Assembly (NCBI RefSeq): GCF_003024715.1
Contig: NZ_PYLO01000001.1
Coordinates: 930,001-994,000, forward strand
Length of the DNA: 64,000 bases
Reading direction: 5' to 3'
DNA from: Clostridium fessum
GTDB lineage: Bacteria; Bacillota; Clostridia; Lachnospirales; Lachnospiraceae
Shown: in pieces, positions 48,992-59,000 of the stretch
Layout of the letters: each line of letters starts with the position of its first letter
Numbering within the stretch: position 1 is the first letter of the stretch
Notes under the pieces: generated by a model
The model's database searches: none
What the model was told of the DNA's origin: nothing
The model's input: only the letters and a program-made list of their open reading frames with translations
Program-made: the position numbers and the translations under genes

Positions 48992-51900
48992 CTACCGTTC
49001 CGTTTTCTTATCCTTTTCTTCCATCTTCCCCCAGATCTCCTCCGGGCTCAGCTTATCAAAACGCCGGAACTGGTAGCCGTCCGTTTTCAAATCAAATCCG
49101 CACACACTGTGGTACGGGCAATAATCGCACGCCGTTTTCTGGCCGTTTTTGTACGGCGACGCCGCAATGTTTCCATCCAGAATCTCCCGCCCCATATGCT
49201 TCATTTTCCGGTTCACATACGCGCCCAACACACGGAATTTTTCTTCCCCTGCCGCCTGCGAACGCCGCTCAACGATCGCCTCATTTTTAATCGAAACCGG
49301 CACAACATCCGAATCCGCCGTCGCCTCCTCGCCCAGCCGGTTATCCAGATGTGCCAGTGCCTCCCGATCGCCGTTTACCAGCCCGTTCATCCGCAGTGCC
49401 TTCAAAATATCGGCATTCGTCTCCTCCTCCGACTCCACCGGCTTGCGCTCCACCATCGGATCCTCGATATGATAATAGAAAAGCCCCGCTGGAACCACCG
49501 TTTTATCCGGGTATTCCCGCCCGATCTTCTCCATCGCCGCATCCATGTAGACGACCAGCTGCAGCTGCAATCCATAATAAATATCCGTCAGGTCAAATTT
49601 CGTTTTTCCCGTCTTGTAATCAATGATCTTAAGGTACAGCCGGTCGCCATCCTCGCAGAGATCGATTCGGTCAATCCGCCCGCGCAGATGGATCGCCTCC
49701 TCGCTTGAAAGCGGAATCCGCATCGCTCTCAGGTGATCCATCGGTGAAAAACTGACCTCAAACCCGGCTGGCTCAAAATCACCTTTTTTTAGCTGTTCCG
49801 TCAGTGCCCAGATCGTCCGATCCGTGATCCGGTATACCTTCCGTTCCAGATACTGGTTCCGGTACGAGCTTCCCAGAATCGCATTGCCGTATTCCTCCGT
49901 GACCGACGCCACACACTCCGCCACCATTTTCTGGCGGTCTTCCTCCGAAATGCCGGAAAACCGGCGATTTTCCTCTTTCATCCGCGTGAAATACATGTCG
50001 ATCGCCGCATGGAACAGATTTCCGATATCCGACGGGGCAATCTCGTACATCTGCCGTTCCGACAATTCCAGCCCATACGAAAGAAAATGTGCATACGCAC
50101 ACGACGCATACAGCTCCATACGCGTCACACTGCCCCGCAGAATCGGGCTATAGAGCGCCCGCGCCGCCGCCTTCCCGATGCCCGTATCCTGATAGGTATA
50201 AAATGCAGCATCCGAGAGCGCCTGCATTTCATCCCGGTACGATTCTGACTGAATAAAGTATCGGTACAGCGATATAAACTGGTCATTTTCCCCGCTTTTT
50301 TCATCCTGCAGTCCCCGAAGCACCCAGCTCATGCCAAGCTCCGGCGACCAGAGCGCTTCCTTCTCTTCCTTCGGCTGTTCCAGACGTTTCTCCGGAAATA
50401 ATTTAAGCAGCTGCAGCATCAGACTCGAAGGACGCATCGCTTTTCCCTCGGCAGAGGACGCCGCACACGACAGATAGAGATAGTCCGATGGCTTTGTCAG
50501 CGCCAGATAGAGATAAAATCGTTGCAAAAAGCTTTCCTCCCGCGCGGTCGGCGCCAATTCTACCTGCATTTCCCGCAGCGCCCGGCGATCCGCCTCCGAA
50601 AGGATCCCGCCGCGTCCCGAAACAGACGGCACTATCCCGTCATTGACTCCGGCAAAAAACAACACTTTTATATTGGAAAGACGGGTTCGCGTGATATCGC
50701 CGACCACGATCCGGTCCACGACCGCGGGGATCAGTCCTACCTTGATCTCCGCAAAACCGGCGTCCAGAATCTCTGCATACTCCCGCTGTCCCATGATCTC
50801 CTCGCCAAGAAGCGCCACAATCCGGTCAAACAGATCCATCACCAGCCCATACACCTGCCCGTACTCCTTGGCAAGACTCATATCGCCCACTTCTTCAAAC
50901 TGCTGCGCCATCGCCGCCAGCTTCTGCTCCATCTCAAGTGCTTCGAGAAAATGGACCAGCGCCTCCGTCCGCTCGCGCACCGTTGCTTTGCGGTTGGAAA
51001 ACACCTCCCGAAGCGGCAGAAATGGTGTGACAACCGCCTCACGGAACTGATTTAACTCATCCAGATTGATAAGCTCTGCCCCCCGGTACACGCGCTCCCA
51101 TGTACTGTTCCACCGCTTAAACCCGCGGATTCCAAGCGCAATCACATAATTTTCCGCCTGATAGATCACTTCCGGTGAAAGCCCCGCAAGCGGCATCACC
51201 AGCCCTGTTTTCAGGAATCGAAACACCGATTCATAGGAAAAGCCCGATTGCAGCACCTCCAGCGCCGCCCGGATTAGTTCCACCATCGGGTTACTTAAAA
51301 TATTTTTCTTATAATCAATAAAACACGGGATCTGATTCTTCTCAAACTGCCTCAGAATCTCCCGCGAATATGTCTCCAAGTCGCCGGTAATCACCGCGAT
51401 CTCCCGGTAACGGATGCCCTCCGATGCCACCAGACGCCGGATTTCTCCGCATAAGAAAGAGATTTCCGCCTGCGGGGTTGCTGCTTCAATTAGACGCAGG
51501 CTTTCCCGGTCGTGTTCAGCCGCAGCCCCGCTTTCGTTCCCGCTCTCAGAATGATACACCTTTCCCCTATATCGGAATAATTCATTTTCAATAAATCCCA
51601 GTTCCGGGCTGTCCTTAAATCTCCACATTGGTTTTTCTTTCAACAAAATATCCTCATCCCGGCTGCATCCGGCAGCTGCAGCACGATCAATCAGACGGCA
51701 GACGGTATGACGGCTCATGTAAAAGAGCTTCTGCTGCACGCTCTCGCGGTACGGATTGTCCTCCGGATCCATCGTGACCGTCACGATCACCTTCCGGCAG
51801 CACCGGAATAAGAGTTCCAGAAGCTCATACTGGATCGGCGTAAAGCCCGTATAGCCATCCAGCGTCACAACGCTGTCGCGGATGAGCTGTGACTGCGGCA

Positions 51901-52459
51901 GCACCTGGCAGAGAAGGCTTAAAATTTCTTCTTTTACGATCACTTTTTCCTCGGTATACGCCTGGAATGCCCGGTATAAAACCTGCATATCCAGAAGCTT
52001 CTGGCGCAGCAGCGGGCTTTTCGTCTCCCCGATCAGCGTCTCCAGCTTTTCCTCCGTGATGCCGTACTGGAAAAACTCAGACAGCATCGATTTGATCTCG
52101 CTGATAAAGCCCGCCTTGTCCAGATGCCCTCCAAACAGGTGCAGATTTCCCCGGACGCCCGATGAGACGCGCCGCAGAACCATCGATTTTCCCATATCAT
52201 CCAGCACCGCCAGATTTTCAATCGCCAGTTCCTCAAACACCCGGTATGCCAGACGCTCAAAACTGACAATATCGATATTCATCACGCCATGGTTCGGATG
52301 CAGCATCACGATCTCTTTCTGCGTCTGCATCGTAAACTGTTCCGGCACCAGAGCAAAAAAACGTTCGTCCGGCTCTTCCATCGACTGACGGATCAGATTT
52401 TCATACAATGTCCGTGTCTTTCCCGAACCGGAACCACCGATTATAAATTGCAATGACAT
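48992..52459 (-). CDS. addB: ATP-dependent helicase/nuclease subunit B
   Basis: 1155 residues. The N-terminal P-loop IIGGSGSGKTRTLYENL is intact, and the C-terminal nuclease has the GRIDRIDLCEDGDRLYLKIIDYKTG motif. The four Cys that hold the AddB [4Fe-4S] cluster are visible (one in SCAYAHFLSYGLEL, three in ACDYCPYHSVCGF). It pairs with AddA and reads Chi. The ATG at 52459 follows GAGGG; the 22-codon extension overlaps rpoN and is not used. Confidence 0.96.
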   Translation of the reverse strand: MSLQFIIGGSGSGKTRTLYENLIRQSMEEPDERFFALVPEQFTMQTQKEIVMLHPNHGVMNIDIVSFERLAYRVFEELAIENLAVLDDMGKSMVLRRVSSGVRGNLHLFGGHLDKAGFISEIKSMLSEFFQYGITEEKLETLIGETKSPLLRQKLLDMQVLYRAFQAYTEEKVIVKEEILSLLCQVLPQSQLIRDSVVTLDGYTGFTPIQYELLELLFRCCRKVIVTVTMDPEDNPYRESVQQKLFYMSRHTVCRLIDRAAAAGCSRDEDILLKEKPMWRFKDSPELGFIENELFRYRGKVYHSESGNESGAAAEHDRESLRLIEAATPQAEISFLCGEIRRLVASEGIRYREIAVITGDLETYSREILRQFEKNQIPCFIDYKKNILSNPMVELIRAALEVLQSGFSYESVFRFLKTGLVMPLAGLSPEVIYQAENYVIALGIRGFKRWNSTWERVYRGAELINLDELNQFREAVVTPFLPLREVFSNRKATVRERTEALVHFLEALEMEQKLAAMAQQFEEVGDMSLAKEYGQVYGLVMDLFDRIVALLGEEIMGQREYAEILDAGFAEIKVGLIPAVVDRIVVGDITRTRLSNIKVLFFAGVNDGIVPSVSGRGGILSEADRRALREMQVELAPTAREESFLQRFYLYLALTKPSDYLYLSCAASSAEGKAMRPSSLMLQLLKLFPEKRLEQPKEEKEALWSPELGMSWVLRGLQDEKSGENDQFISLYRYFIQSESYRDEMQALSDAAFYTYQDTGIGKAAARALYSPILRGSVTRMELYASCAYAHFLSYGLELSERQMYEIAPSDIGNLFHAAIDMYFTRMKEENRRFSGISEEDRQKMVAECVASVTEEYGNAILGSSYRNQYLERKVYRITDRTIWALTEQLKKGDFEPAGFEVSFSPMDHLRAMRIPLSSEEAIHLRGRIDRIDLCEDGDRLYLKIIDYKTGKTKFDLTDIYYGLQLQLVVYMDAAMEKIGREYPDKTVVPAGLFYYHIEDPMVERKPVESEEETNADILKALRMNGLVNGDREALAHLDNRLGEEATADSDVVPVSIKNEAIVERRSQAAGEEKFRVLGAYVNRKMKHMGREILDGNIAASPYKNGQKTACDYCPYHSVCGFDLKTDGYQFRRFDKLSPEEIWGKMEEKDKKTER

Positions 52460-52493
52460 AGTTTTCCCTCTGTCTTTCTGTCTATGTTTTCTG

Positions 52494-53996
52494 TCAGATA
52501 CCAAAGCACTTCCGCCCGGATGCATCCCGGATTCCCATTTCTTCCCGGTATTTCGCCACGGTCCGCCGCGACAGCGTGATCCCCGCTTCCGCCAGTTTTT
52601 CTGACAGCACGCGGTCGCTGAACGGCTTTCTCGGATTTTCCGTTTTGATCAGATGGCGGATTGCCTCCCGCGGATCTTTGCCTGTTTCCATCCGATTCAC
52701 CACTTCTGCCTGAACCGCCGTTTCTTCCTGATTCGCCGCCTCTTCCCGATCTGCCAGTCTTCCCTTATCCGTCATCCCAAATCCCCCCGCAGCCATGTGT
52801 CTTGAAAAGAAATATGACAGCGGAAAGATCCCCCAGCGGCATTGCAGATATTTTTCACGCACTGTCCGGCTCAGCGTCGGCTCGCTGACCCCCAGCGATT
52901 TAGCCGCCTGTTTCTGCGTCCACGGAGCCAGTTTTCCACTTCCTTTTGCAAAAAACTCCCCCTGTACACACAAAATCTCTTCTGCCAGCCGCGACAATGT
53001 CTGATTGCGCTGCCCAATGCACTGGCAGACCCATTCAGCCTGTCGGATTTTTCCCTCGATGTAGTCCTTCGCCTCCGTCTCGGTATCTTTCTGCTTCATC
53101 AATGACAGATAATACGGATTGATGGCAATCTGCGGCAGTGTCTCATCGGAAAGCTGCATTTCAAATCCGTGTTCCGTCTGTGAGATAATTATATCTGGTA
53201 CAATATATTTATTATAGCTCTCATCCCCATATCCGCTTCCCGGTTTGGGATTCAGCTCCCGGATCCGCGCTGCTGCCAGAAGCACTTCCTCCAGCTTGCA
53301 GGAGCATGCACGGGCAAGCTGCTTCATCTGGTTTTTCCCCAGCAGATCCAGATGGTTGGAAATGATGCGTGCCGCCAGAATTTCGGTTCGCATCGTTCCA
53401 TTCTGAACAATATCAATCACCGCGCCGCCGTCTTCTGCCAGGTAAGACAGCTGCATCAACAGACACTCCTTCAGCGACCGTGCCCCGATACCACACGGTT
53501 CCAGCCTGCCAAAATTTTTCCAGATCCGTTCTCCTTCTGTCTCCTCAATTCCCAGCCCAGCGCAGAGTTCTCCAAAATTCACGCTGAGATATCCGCTTGC
53601 ATCCAGATTTTTGATCATATAGCGGAATATTTTTTCTTCTCTTTTCGTCAGATGCAGCATACACGCCTGTTCCAGAAGCGATTCCAAAAGCCCATCCTGG
53701 CTTCGTCCCGGCTCTAATCGTCCCGCCTCTTCTTCCTCATCCTGATAATAGGTCTGGTTCTGGCGGTCAAGGCTGGCAAGTTCTTCAAATCTGCGGATTT
53801 TCTCGTTCAGCTCTCCATTTTCTTCCAGCCGTCCGTTCTCCGGCTCCCGCTCTTCCAGATCCACCACCGGATTTTCCAGCGCCATCTCTTCTATGTACTC
53901 TTTCAGCTCTATCTGCCCCATCTGAAGAATATTTGCGGATTGTATCATTTTCTGGGACAAGGTCTGTTTGAGCTTTAACTCCTGTTTCAGTTCCAT
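52494..53996 (-). CDS. rpoN: RNA polymerase sigma-54 factor
   Basis: 500 residues. Region I is Gln/Leu-rich (KQELKLKQTLSQKMIQSANILQM), region II is acidic (about 45-100), the core-binding and HTH regions follow (KQAAKSLGVSEPTLSRTVREKYLQ), and the RpoN box is SRRTVAKYREEMGI (about 480). It directs transcription at -24/-12 promoters with AAA+ activators. A Glu/Gln/Ala-rich stretch (about 405-440, REEAANQEETAVQAE) between the HTH and the RpoN box looks inserted relative to usual RpoN. Followed 34 bp later by addB. Confidence 0.96.
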   Translation of the reverse strand: MELKQELKLKQTLSQKMIQSANILQMGQIELKEYIEEMALENPVVDLEEREPENGRLEENGELNEKIRRFEELASLDRQNQTYYQDEEEEAGRLEPGRSQDGLLESLLEQACMLHLTKREEKIFRYMIKNLDASGYLSVNFGELCAGLGIEETEGERIWKNFGRLEPCGIGARSLKECLLMQLSYLAEDGGAVIDIVQNGTMRTEILAARIISNHLDLLGKNQMKQLARACSCKLEEVLLAAARIRELNPKPGSGYGDESYNKYIVPDIIISQTEHGFEMQLSDETLPQIAINPYYLSLMKQKDTETEAKDYIEGKIRQAEWVCQCIGQRNQTLSRLAEEILCVQGEFFAKGSGKLAPWTQKQAAKSLGVSEPTLSRTVREKYLQCRWGIFPLSYFFSRHMAAGGFGMTDKGRLADREEAANQEETAVQAEVVNRMETGKDPREAIRHLIKTENPRKPFSDRVLSEKLAEAGITLSRRTVAKYREEMGIRDASGRKCFGI

Positions 53997-54020
53997 CGTA
54001 CCACCCCTGAAAAGATGTAA

Positions 54021-54066
54021 AACGCCCAGATGCCTCGCCGTTTCTGCCTGCGAAGTACCTGGGCGT
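54021..54066 (-). terminator. Terminator after the DUF1292 gene
   Basis: ACGCCCAG/CTGGGCGT arms followed by TTTT on the minus strand, between DUF1292 and rpoN. No clear separate rpoN promoter was found, so rpoN may rely on readthrough or an unrecognised promoter. Confidence 0.75.
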
Positions 54067-54086
54067 CCTGTCTTTTGCCTGCCTAA

Positions 54087-54425
54087 TTACTGATCCAGCT
54101 CGTCCTCGCCGACCAGCTCATCATATTCCTGCTCGTCCAGAAGCTCGTCAAACGCATCTGCCACGATCTCATACTCATCGTCGTCCTCGATGTTTTCCAG
54201 GTTCGGCTGTCCGTTCTCATCCTCGCTGTAACGGTACAGATATACCTCTCCGTCCTCTGCCTCGATGTCATCCATCGGAAGAAGGGCAATATAATCCTTG
54301 CCGCCTGCCGGGAAAATCGTCAGAACAACACACTCAATCTCTCTGCCGTCATCCAATGTCAGAGTCACGGTCATCTCCTCGCCGTTGTCGATCTCTTCCT
54401 GCGTCATATTCTTATTATCTGCCAT
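54087..54425 (-). CDS. DUF1292 family acidic protein
   Basis: 112 residues, strongly acidic. The core VTLTLDDGREIECVVLTIF...GKDYIALLPMD and VYLYRYSEDENG (about 19-85) is the DUF1292 domain, widespread in Firmicutes, often near the mltG, ruvX and alaS genes; its function is not established. AAAGAGG precedes the ATG. Here it is a single-gene unit with its own promoter and terminator. Confidence 0.9.
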   Translation of the reverse strand: MADNKNMTQEEIDNGEEMTVTLTLDDGREIECVVLTIFPAGGKDYIALLPMDDIEAEDGEVYLYRYSEDENGQPNLENIEDDDEYEIVADAFDELLDEQEYDELVGEDELDQ

Positions 54426-54497
54426 ATTTTACCTCTTTCTTTTCTATGCCTTTTCTACGTCCCACAAGATCCGTTGGCGGAATCCTGTCTTGACTCC

Positions 54498-54526
54498 ACT
54501 GTATCAGAGTATTCTGTAAAAATCAA
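54498..54526 (-). promoter_or_regulatory. Promoter of the DUF1292 gene
   Basis: TTGATT (complement of 54521-54526), 17-bp spacer, TACAGT (54498-54503). Confidence 0.6.
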
Positions 54527-54564
54527 GACTTGACTTCCTCATTGTCCTCTTCATCTGCCGCCTC

Positions 54565-54697
54565 GTTACTGTTCACGCATACGTGCCCAGTAACGGAATT
54601 TGCCGTGGCTTCGCATTTAAATACGGCAAATTCCTGCTGCCGCCACGTTTTCTTACGGCACTTTCGGTTCCAAAAGTGCCTACCCGTGTACAGTATC
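54565..54697 (+). repeat. 133-bp structured repeat, copy 3
   Basis: Starts GTTACTGTTCACGCATACGT. Almost identical to the copy at 63231; its right end has two changes (CGTGTACAGTATC instead of CGTGAACAGTAAC), which weakens the outer pairing. It fills most of the gap between the DUF1292 and membrane-protein genes. Confidence 0.9.
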
Positions 54698-54723
54698 GCC
54701 GCTTCATTCCGATACGCCGCCAT

Positions 54724-55257
54724 CTATTCCAGCCCCTCATCCGGCACCTGTACGCGCATTCCACGTGCAAATGCCCGGTTTAAGCGGATTGTGTGCCGTG
54801 CCAGCGGGTTAAACAGCATATAGATGCAGAATACCGCCTCTATAAATTCGATTGCCGCCGCCGTCACCAGCATGAAAACCAGCGGAAATGGCAGCCACCA
54901 GCTCATCTGAAGCAGCGATACGCCGCCCCACACGATACTCGCCCCACGCCCGATCAGCATCAACACCGTAAGCACCGGGCTCTCCCGCAGCATAAGCATA
55001 TACCAGCCATAAAAAATAAACGGTCCCAAAAGCGTCATGACCGCATTTGTTTTCTCCATTCCATAGACAAATGTCATAATCAGATAAAACAGGCAGTACA
55101 GAACCCGCACCCCCGTCAGAATCCGTACCATCCAGTGCAATGCCTCATTCTGCTCCCCGTAACCCGGAAGTGTTTTTTCCATCTGTTTTCCCCACATTGC
55201 CCATTCCCGCTGCACTGTAGCGTACTCCGGACGATGCTTTCTCTTTATAAATCCCAT
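54724..55257 (-). CDS. Small four-helix membrane protein, function unknown
   Basis: 177 residues; family not recognised. A basic N-terminus (GFIKRKHRPEY) precedes four hydrophobic segments at about 50-66, 72-90, 94-113 and 121-150, and a basic C-terminal tail (NRAFARGMRVQ). It starts 14 bp after the corrinoid adenosyltransferase stop with AGGGG ahead of the ATG, so the two are one operon. No transporter or enzyme motif is visible. Confidence 0.8.
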   Translation of the reverse strand: MGFIKRKHRPEYATVQREWAMWGKQMEKTLPGYGEQNEALHWMVRILTGVRVLYCLFYLIMTFVYGMEKTNAVMTLLGPFIFYGWYMLMLRESPVLTVLMLIGRGASIVWGGVSLLQMSWWLPFPLVFMLVTAAAIEFIEAVFCIYMLFNPLARHTIRLNRAFARGMRVQVPDEGLE

Positions 55258-55271
55258 TCAGAGTCCCCTCT

Positions 55272-55844
55272 CTAATATTCAATTCCCCGCCGCGCCAGGA
55301 TTTTCCGGTCAAACGGATGCTTGATTTTTTCCATCTCTGTCACGTAATCAGCCCGCAAAAGCAGCTCCTCCGGCGGTTTCCGCCCCGTCATCACAACTTC
55401 CAGATCCGCTGGTCTGTGATCCAGAAAATCCACTATATCCGCCAGCTCCAAAAGTCCCGAAGAAAGAGAAGCGCAGACCTCGTCCAACACCAGCAGAACA
55501 TCGCAGGTTTCATTATTCTGTATTTTCCTGCTTCTTGAATCTTCCGTTTTCCCACACCGCTTCACTGCCTCACAGCACGCTGTCTCAAACATACTTTTAT
55601 AATAATCCGCCGCCTCCCGCTTCACCTCATCGGTCATTTTCCACGTGAATCCAAATGTTTTTTCACAGGGAATCAACGTCACCTCCGGGAGCCGCTTTAA
55701 AATCTCCACCTCCCCAGACTGATCCGTTTTTAAAAAGCGGGCAGCAACTACCTGTTTTCCCGCTCCTGCTGCCCGGACCGCCAGACCGATCGCCGCCGTC
55801 GTCTTTCCTTTTCCGTCGCCGCAGTACAGATGTACACATCCCAT
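55272..55844 (-). CDS. cobO: Corrinoid (cob(I)alamin) adenosyltransferase
   Basis: 190 residues of the CobA/CobO (BtuR) P-loop type: CGDGKGKTTAAIGLAVRAAGAG at the N-terminus, VLDEVCASLSSGLL as Walker B and VVMTGRKPPEELL. It makes adenosylcobalamin from cob(I)alamin and ATP, for B12-dependent mutases and other enzymes. No other cobalamin gene is in the window, which suggests salvage use. Upstream of a small membrane protein in the same unit. Confidence 0.93.
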   Translation of the reverse strand: MGCVHLYCGDGKGKTTAAIGLAVRAAGAGKQVVAARFLKTDQSGEVEILKRLPEVTLIPCEKTFGFTWKMTDEVKREAADYYKSMFETACCEAVKRCGKTEDSRSRKIQNNETCDVLLVLDEVCASLSSGLLELADIVDFLDHRPADLEVVMTGRKPPEELLLRADYVTEMEKIKHPFDRKILARRGIEY

Positions 55845-55898
55845 ATATTTTTCCTTTTCTTTCTTTTTATCTCGCTTTTCAGCGCACCGATACCAACT

Positions 55899-55927
55899 AT
55901 CTTATCATATCAAACTGCCAACCACAA
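55899..55927 (-). promoter_or_regulatory. Promoter of the cobO unit
   Basis: TTGTGG (complement of 55922-55927), 17-bp spacer, TAAGAT (55899-55904). No cobalamin riboswitch features precede the gene. Confidence 0.5.
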
Positions 55928-55976
55928 TATTTGCCCGATTGAAAATTTACATTGAAATATTTCCCCATATACGCAA

Positions 55977-56012
55977 TCTGGCGGTCTGATCCCAAGGACC
56001 AGAACCGCCAGA
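55977..56012 (-). terminator. Terminator of the TRAP operon
   Basis: TCTGGCGGT/ACCGCCAGA 9-bp stem about 60 bp past the TRAP gene stop; T tract poor on the minus strand. Confidence 0.55.
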
Positions 56013-56069
56013 AAACCAAACTCAATGATTCAATTTTACCAAACTTCTAACTTCAAACTTCTAATTTTC

Positions 56070-59000
56070 CTATTTGAATGCAGCAACCAGCTCTTCCGCA
56101 TCCTTATAACCTTGTTTTTTCAGTTCCCCGATATACCACTCGGTTACTGGTTCTACAACCGCCTTGAAGGAATCGATATCCAGATCCTCATACGGGATGA
56201 CCTCGACACCATTCTTGGACTGCCATCTGGAGAGGATCTCGTCGTCGCCTGCGCGGTTGATCTCGCGCTCGTACTGAACAGCAAGTTTGCCGCACTCATC
56301 GACTACTTCCTGCTGCTCCGGTGTCAGGCTGTCGTAAATATCCTGGTTGATGCAGAAGAACAGGCAGTCATAGTTTGCATTCCACATGGAAACGTATTTC
56401 TGTACTTCCTGTACGCTTGCCGCATCAATCGCCGGAAGCGGGTTCTCCTGACCGTCTACCGTACCCTGCTGCAATGCCGTGTAAGTCTCGGACCAGTTCA
56501 TGTTGGTCGCATCTGCGCCCCACAGCTCGTAGCACTTCATCAGAAGGTTTGAACCAGCCACACGCACTTTCAGGTTCTTCATATCTTCCACGGAATGAAC
56601 CGGGCGCACGCCGTTCGTGAGCTGACGGAAACCATTTTCCGCCATACCCATACAATGCAGGTCATAGGAAGAAAGAATCTCATCCATCTTCTGGCCAGCC
56701 TCGCCGTCCAGCTTCGCGTCGGCGTCCTCCACTGAATCAAACAGATACGGCAGCGATACCACGTTGAAACGCGGGTCAAATGCCGAATAAATCAGGTTGC
56801 TGTGCATCGAAATCTGCACCGGATCTCCGTTCATCAGCGCCTGGATGCCCTCGGACTGGTTTCCACCGGTCAGCTGATCCGCTGCGTAAACATCTACTTT
56901 GACCTTGCCGCCCGTTGCCTGATCCATGAGCTCGCCAAACTTGCGTCCTGCCTGTGCCCAGGTACTGGTTTCTGTCGTGGAACACGTAAAGTTCCAGGTC
57001 ATTTCCGGCCAGTTCAGGTCACTGTGATCTTCCACCTGATAGGTCGAAGAATTTTCAATGCCCGCCGTCTTAACTGCACTAGCCGCATTTTCAGTAAAGG
57101 TGTTTACCAGATCCTCTGCATCATCAAAGCCCTGGGTTTTCAGTTCTCCGATAAACCATTCCGTTACCGGCTCAGCTGCTTTCTTAAAGGATTCGATGTC
57201 GAGATCCTCATATTTCAGCACCTCCACACCGTTCTTAGTCTGCCAGCGATCCAGAATCTCCTCATCGCCTGCACGGTTGATCTCACGCTCGTAAGCAACT
57301 GCCTTACGGCCTGCCTCATCAACAACCGCCTGCTGCTCCGGTGTCAGGCTGTCATACAGCTTCTGATTGATGCAGAAGAACAGGCAGTCATAGTTTGCGT
57401 TCCACAGGGAAACATATTTCTGTACTTCCTGTACACTCGCCGCATCAATCGCCGGAAGCGGGTTCTCCTGCCCGTCTACCGTGCCCTGCTGCAGCGCCGT
57501 ATACGTCTCGGACCAGTTCATATTGGTCGCATCTGCGCCCCACAGCTCATAGCACTTCATCAGAAGGTTCGAACCAGCCACACGCAGTTTCAGATTCTTC
57601 ATATCTTCCACGGAACGAACCGGATGTTCGCTGTTGGTCAGCTGACGGAAACCATTCTCCGCCATACCCATACAATGCAGGTCATAGCTTTCTAGGATCT
57701 CAACCAGCTTGTCGCCCGCCGGACCATCTAAGACTGCATCCGCTGTTTCAACAGAATCAAACAGATACGGCAGTGATACAACATTGAACCGCGGGTCAAA
57801 TGCCGAATAAATCAGGTTGCTGTGCATCGAAATCTGCACCGGATCGCCGTTCATCAGTGCCTGGATGCCCTCAGACTGGTTTCCACCGGTCAGCTGATCG
57901 GCTGCGTAAACATCTACTTTGACCTTGCCGCCGGTCGCCTGCTCCATGAGCTCGCCAAACTTGCGTCCCGCCTGTGCCCAGGTGCTTGTCTCGGTTGTGG
58001 AACACGTAAAGTTCCAGGTCATATCCGCCCAATCCAGATCGCTGTAATCGCCGATCGTGTTGAAATCGTCATTGTCTGTCTGGGTGGTTCCGCTGTCGCC
58101 TCCGGCTGTCTCGCCATTTTCAATGGCTGCCGCACTTCCCAGTGCCGCCGGCAGACAGGTCGAAATCTGCGGAATATAAGTAATTATCAGTAAAACAACA
58201 ATGGAAGCGGCTACCATCGGAACGACTGCCCTGGAAATCTCCTGCAGCGTTACGCGGATACCGTCTCTTAATTTGATGCCGATCGCGACAAACAGGTTGA
58301 CACCGACCGGAGGTGTTACCTGACCAATTGCCAGGTTGACCGTTGCCATGATACCAAATGCGATCACGTTGTAGCCCAGTGCCTTGCAGACCGGCAGCAT
58401 GATCGGGATGAAAATGTACATCGCAGAATTTGCATCAATAAAGCAGCCCGCGATCAGGAAAATAATGTTACAAATCAGCAAGAAAGTAAACTGGTTGCCT
58501 GCCACTCTTGCTAACAGTTCGGAAGCAGCCGTCGAAATACCGAAACGGGTGCAGACAAAAGAGAACAGCGACGCACACGCTACGATCAGCATGATGCCGC
58601 CGGTGGTCTTTGCCGAATCAATCAGAATTTCCCACAGGTCTTTAAATTTTACTTCCTTATAAATAATCATACCGACAAACAGACCGTACACAACGGATAC
58701 GGCTGCCGCCTCGGTCGGTGTAAAGATGCCTCCGTAGATACCGCCCAGAATGATGACCGGCATCAAAAATCCCCAGAATGCATCCTTAAATGCGTTCCAG
58801 CGCTCTTTTGCAGATGCCTTCTCTACGTTGGACGGCACGACATGATTGCGGCGTACCTCCAGCATAACGACAACTACCAGAGCCAGACCCATCAGGATAC
58901 CCGGAATGATGCCTGCCATAAACATATCTCCGATGGAAACACCTGTGATCGACGCGTATACGACAAACGCGATACTCGGCGGGATGACGATCGCGATGGA

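Noticed and set aside
54523-54723. Short reading frames with a shared peptide (GRHFWNRKCRKK) at 2112-2633, 54523-54723 and 63099-63431
   Set aside because: They lie inside the 133-bp repeat; the shared peptide follows from DNA identity. No ribosome sites, and the diverged copy at 20931 keeps stems but not the frame.
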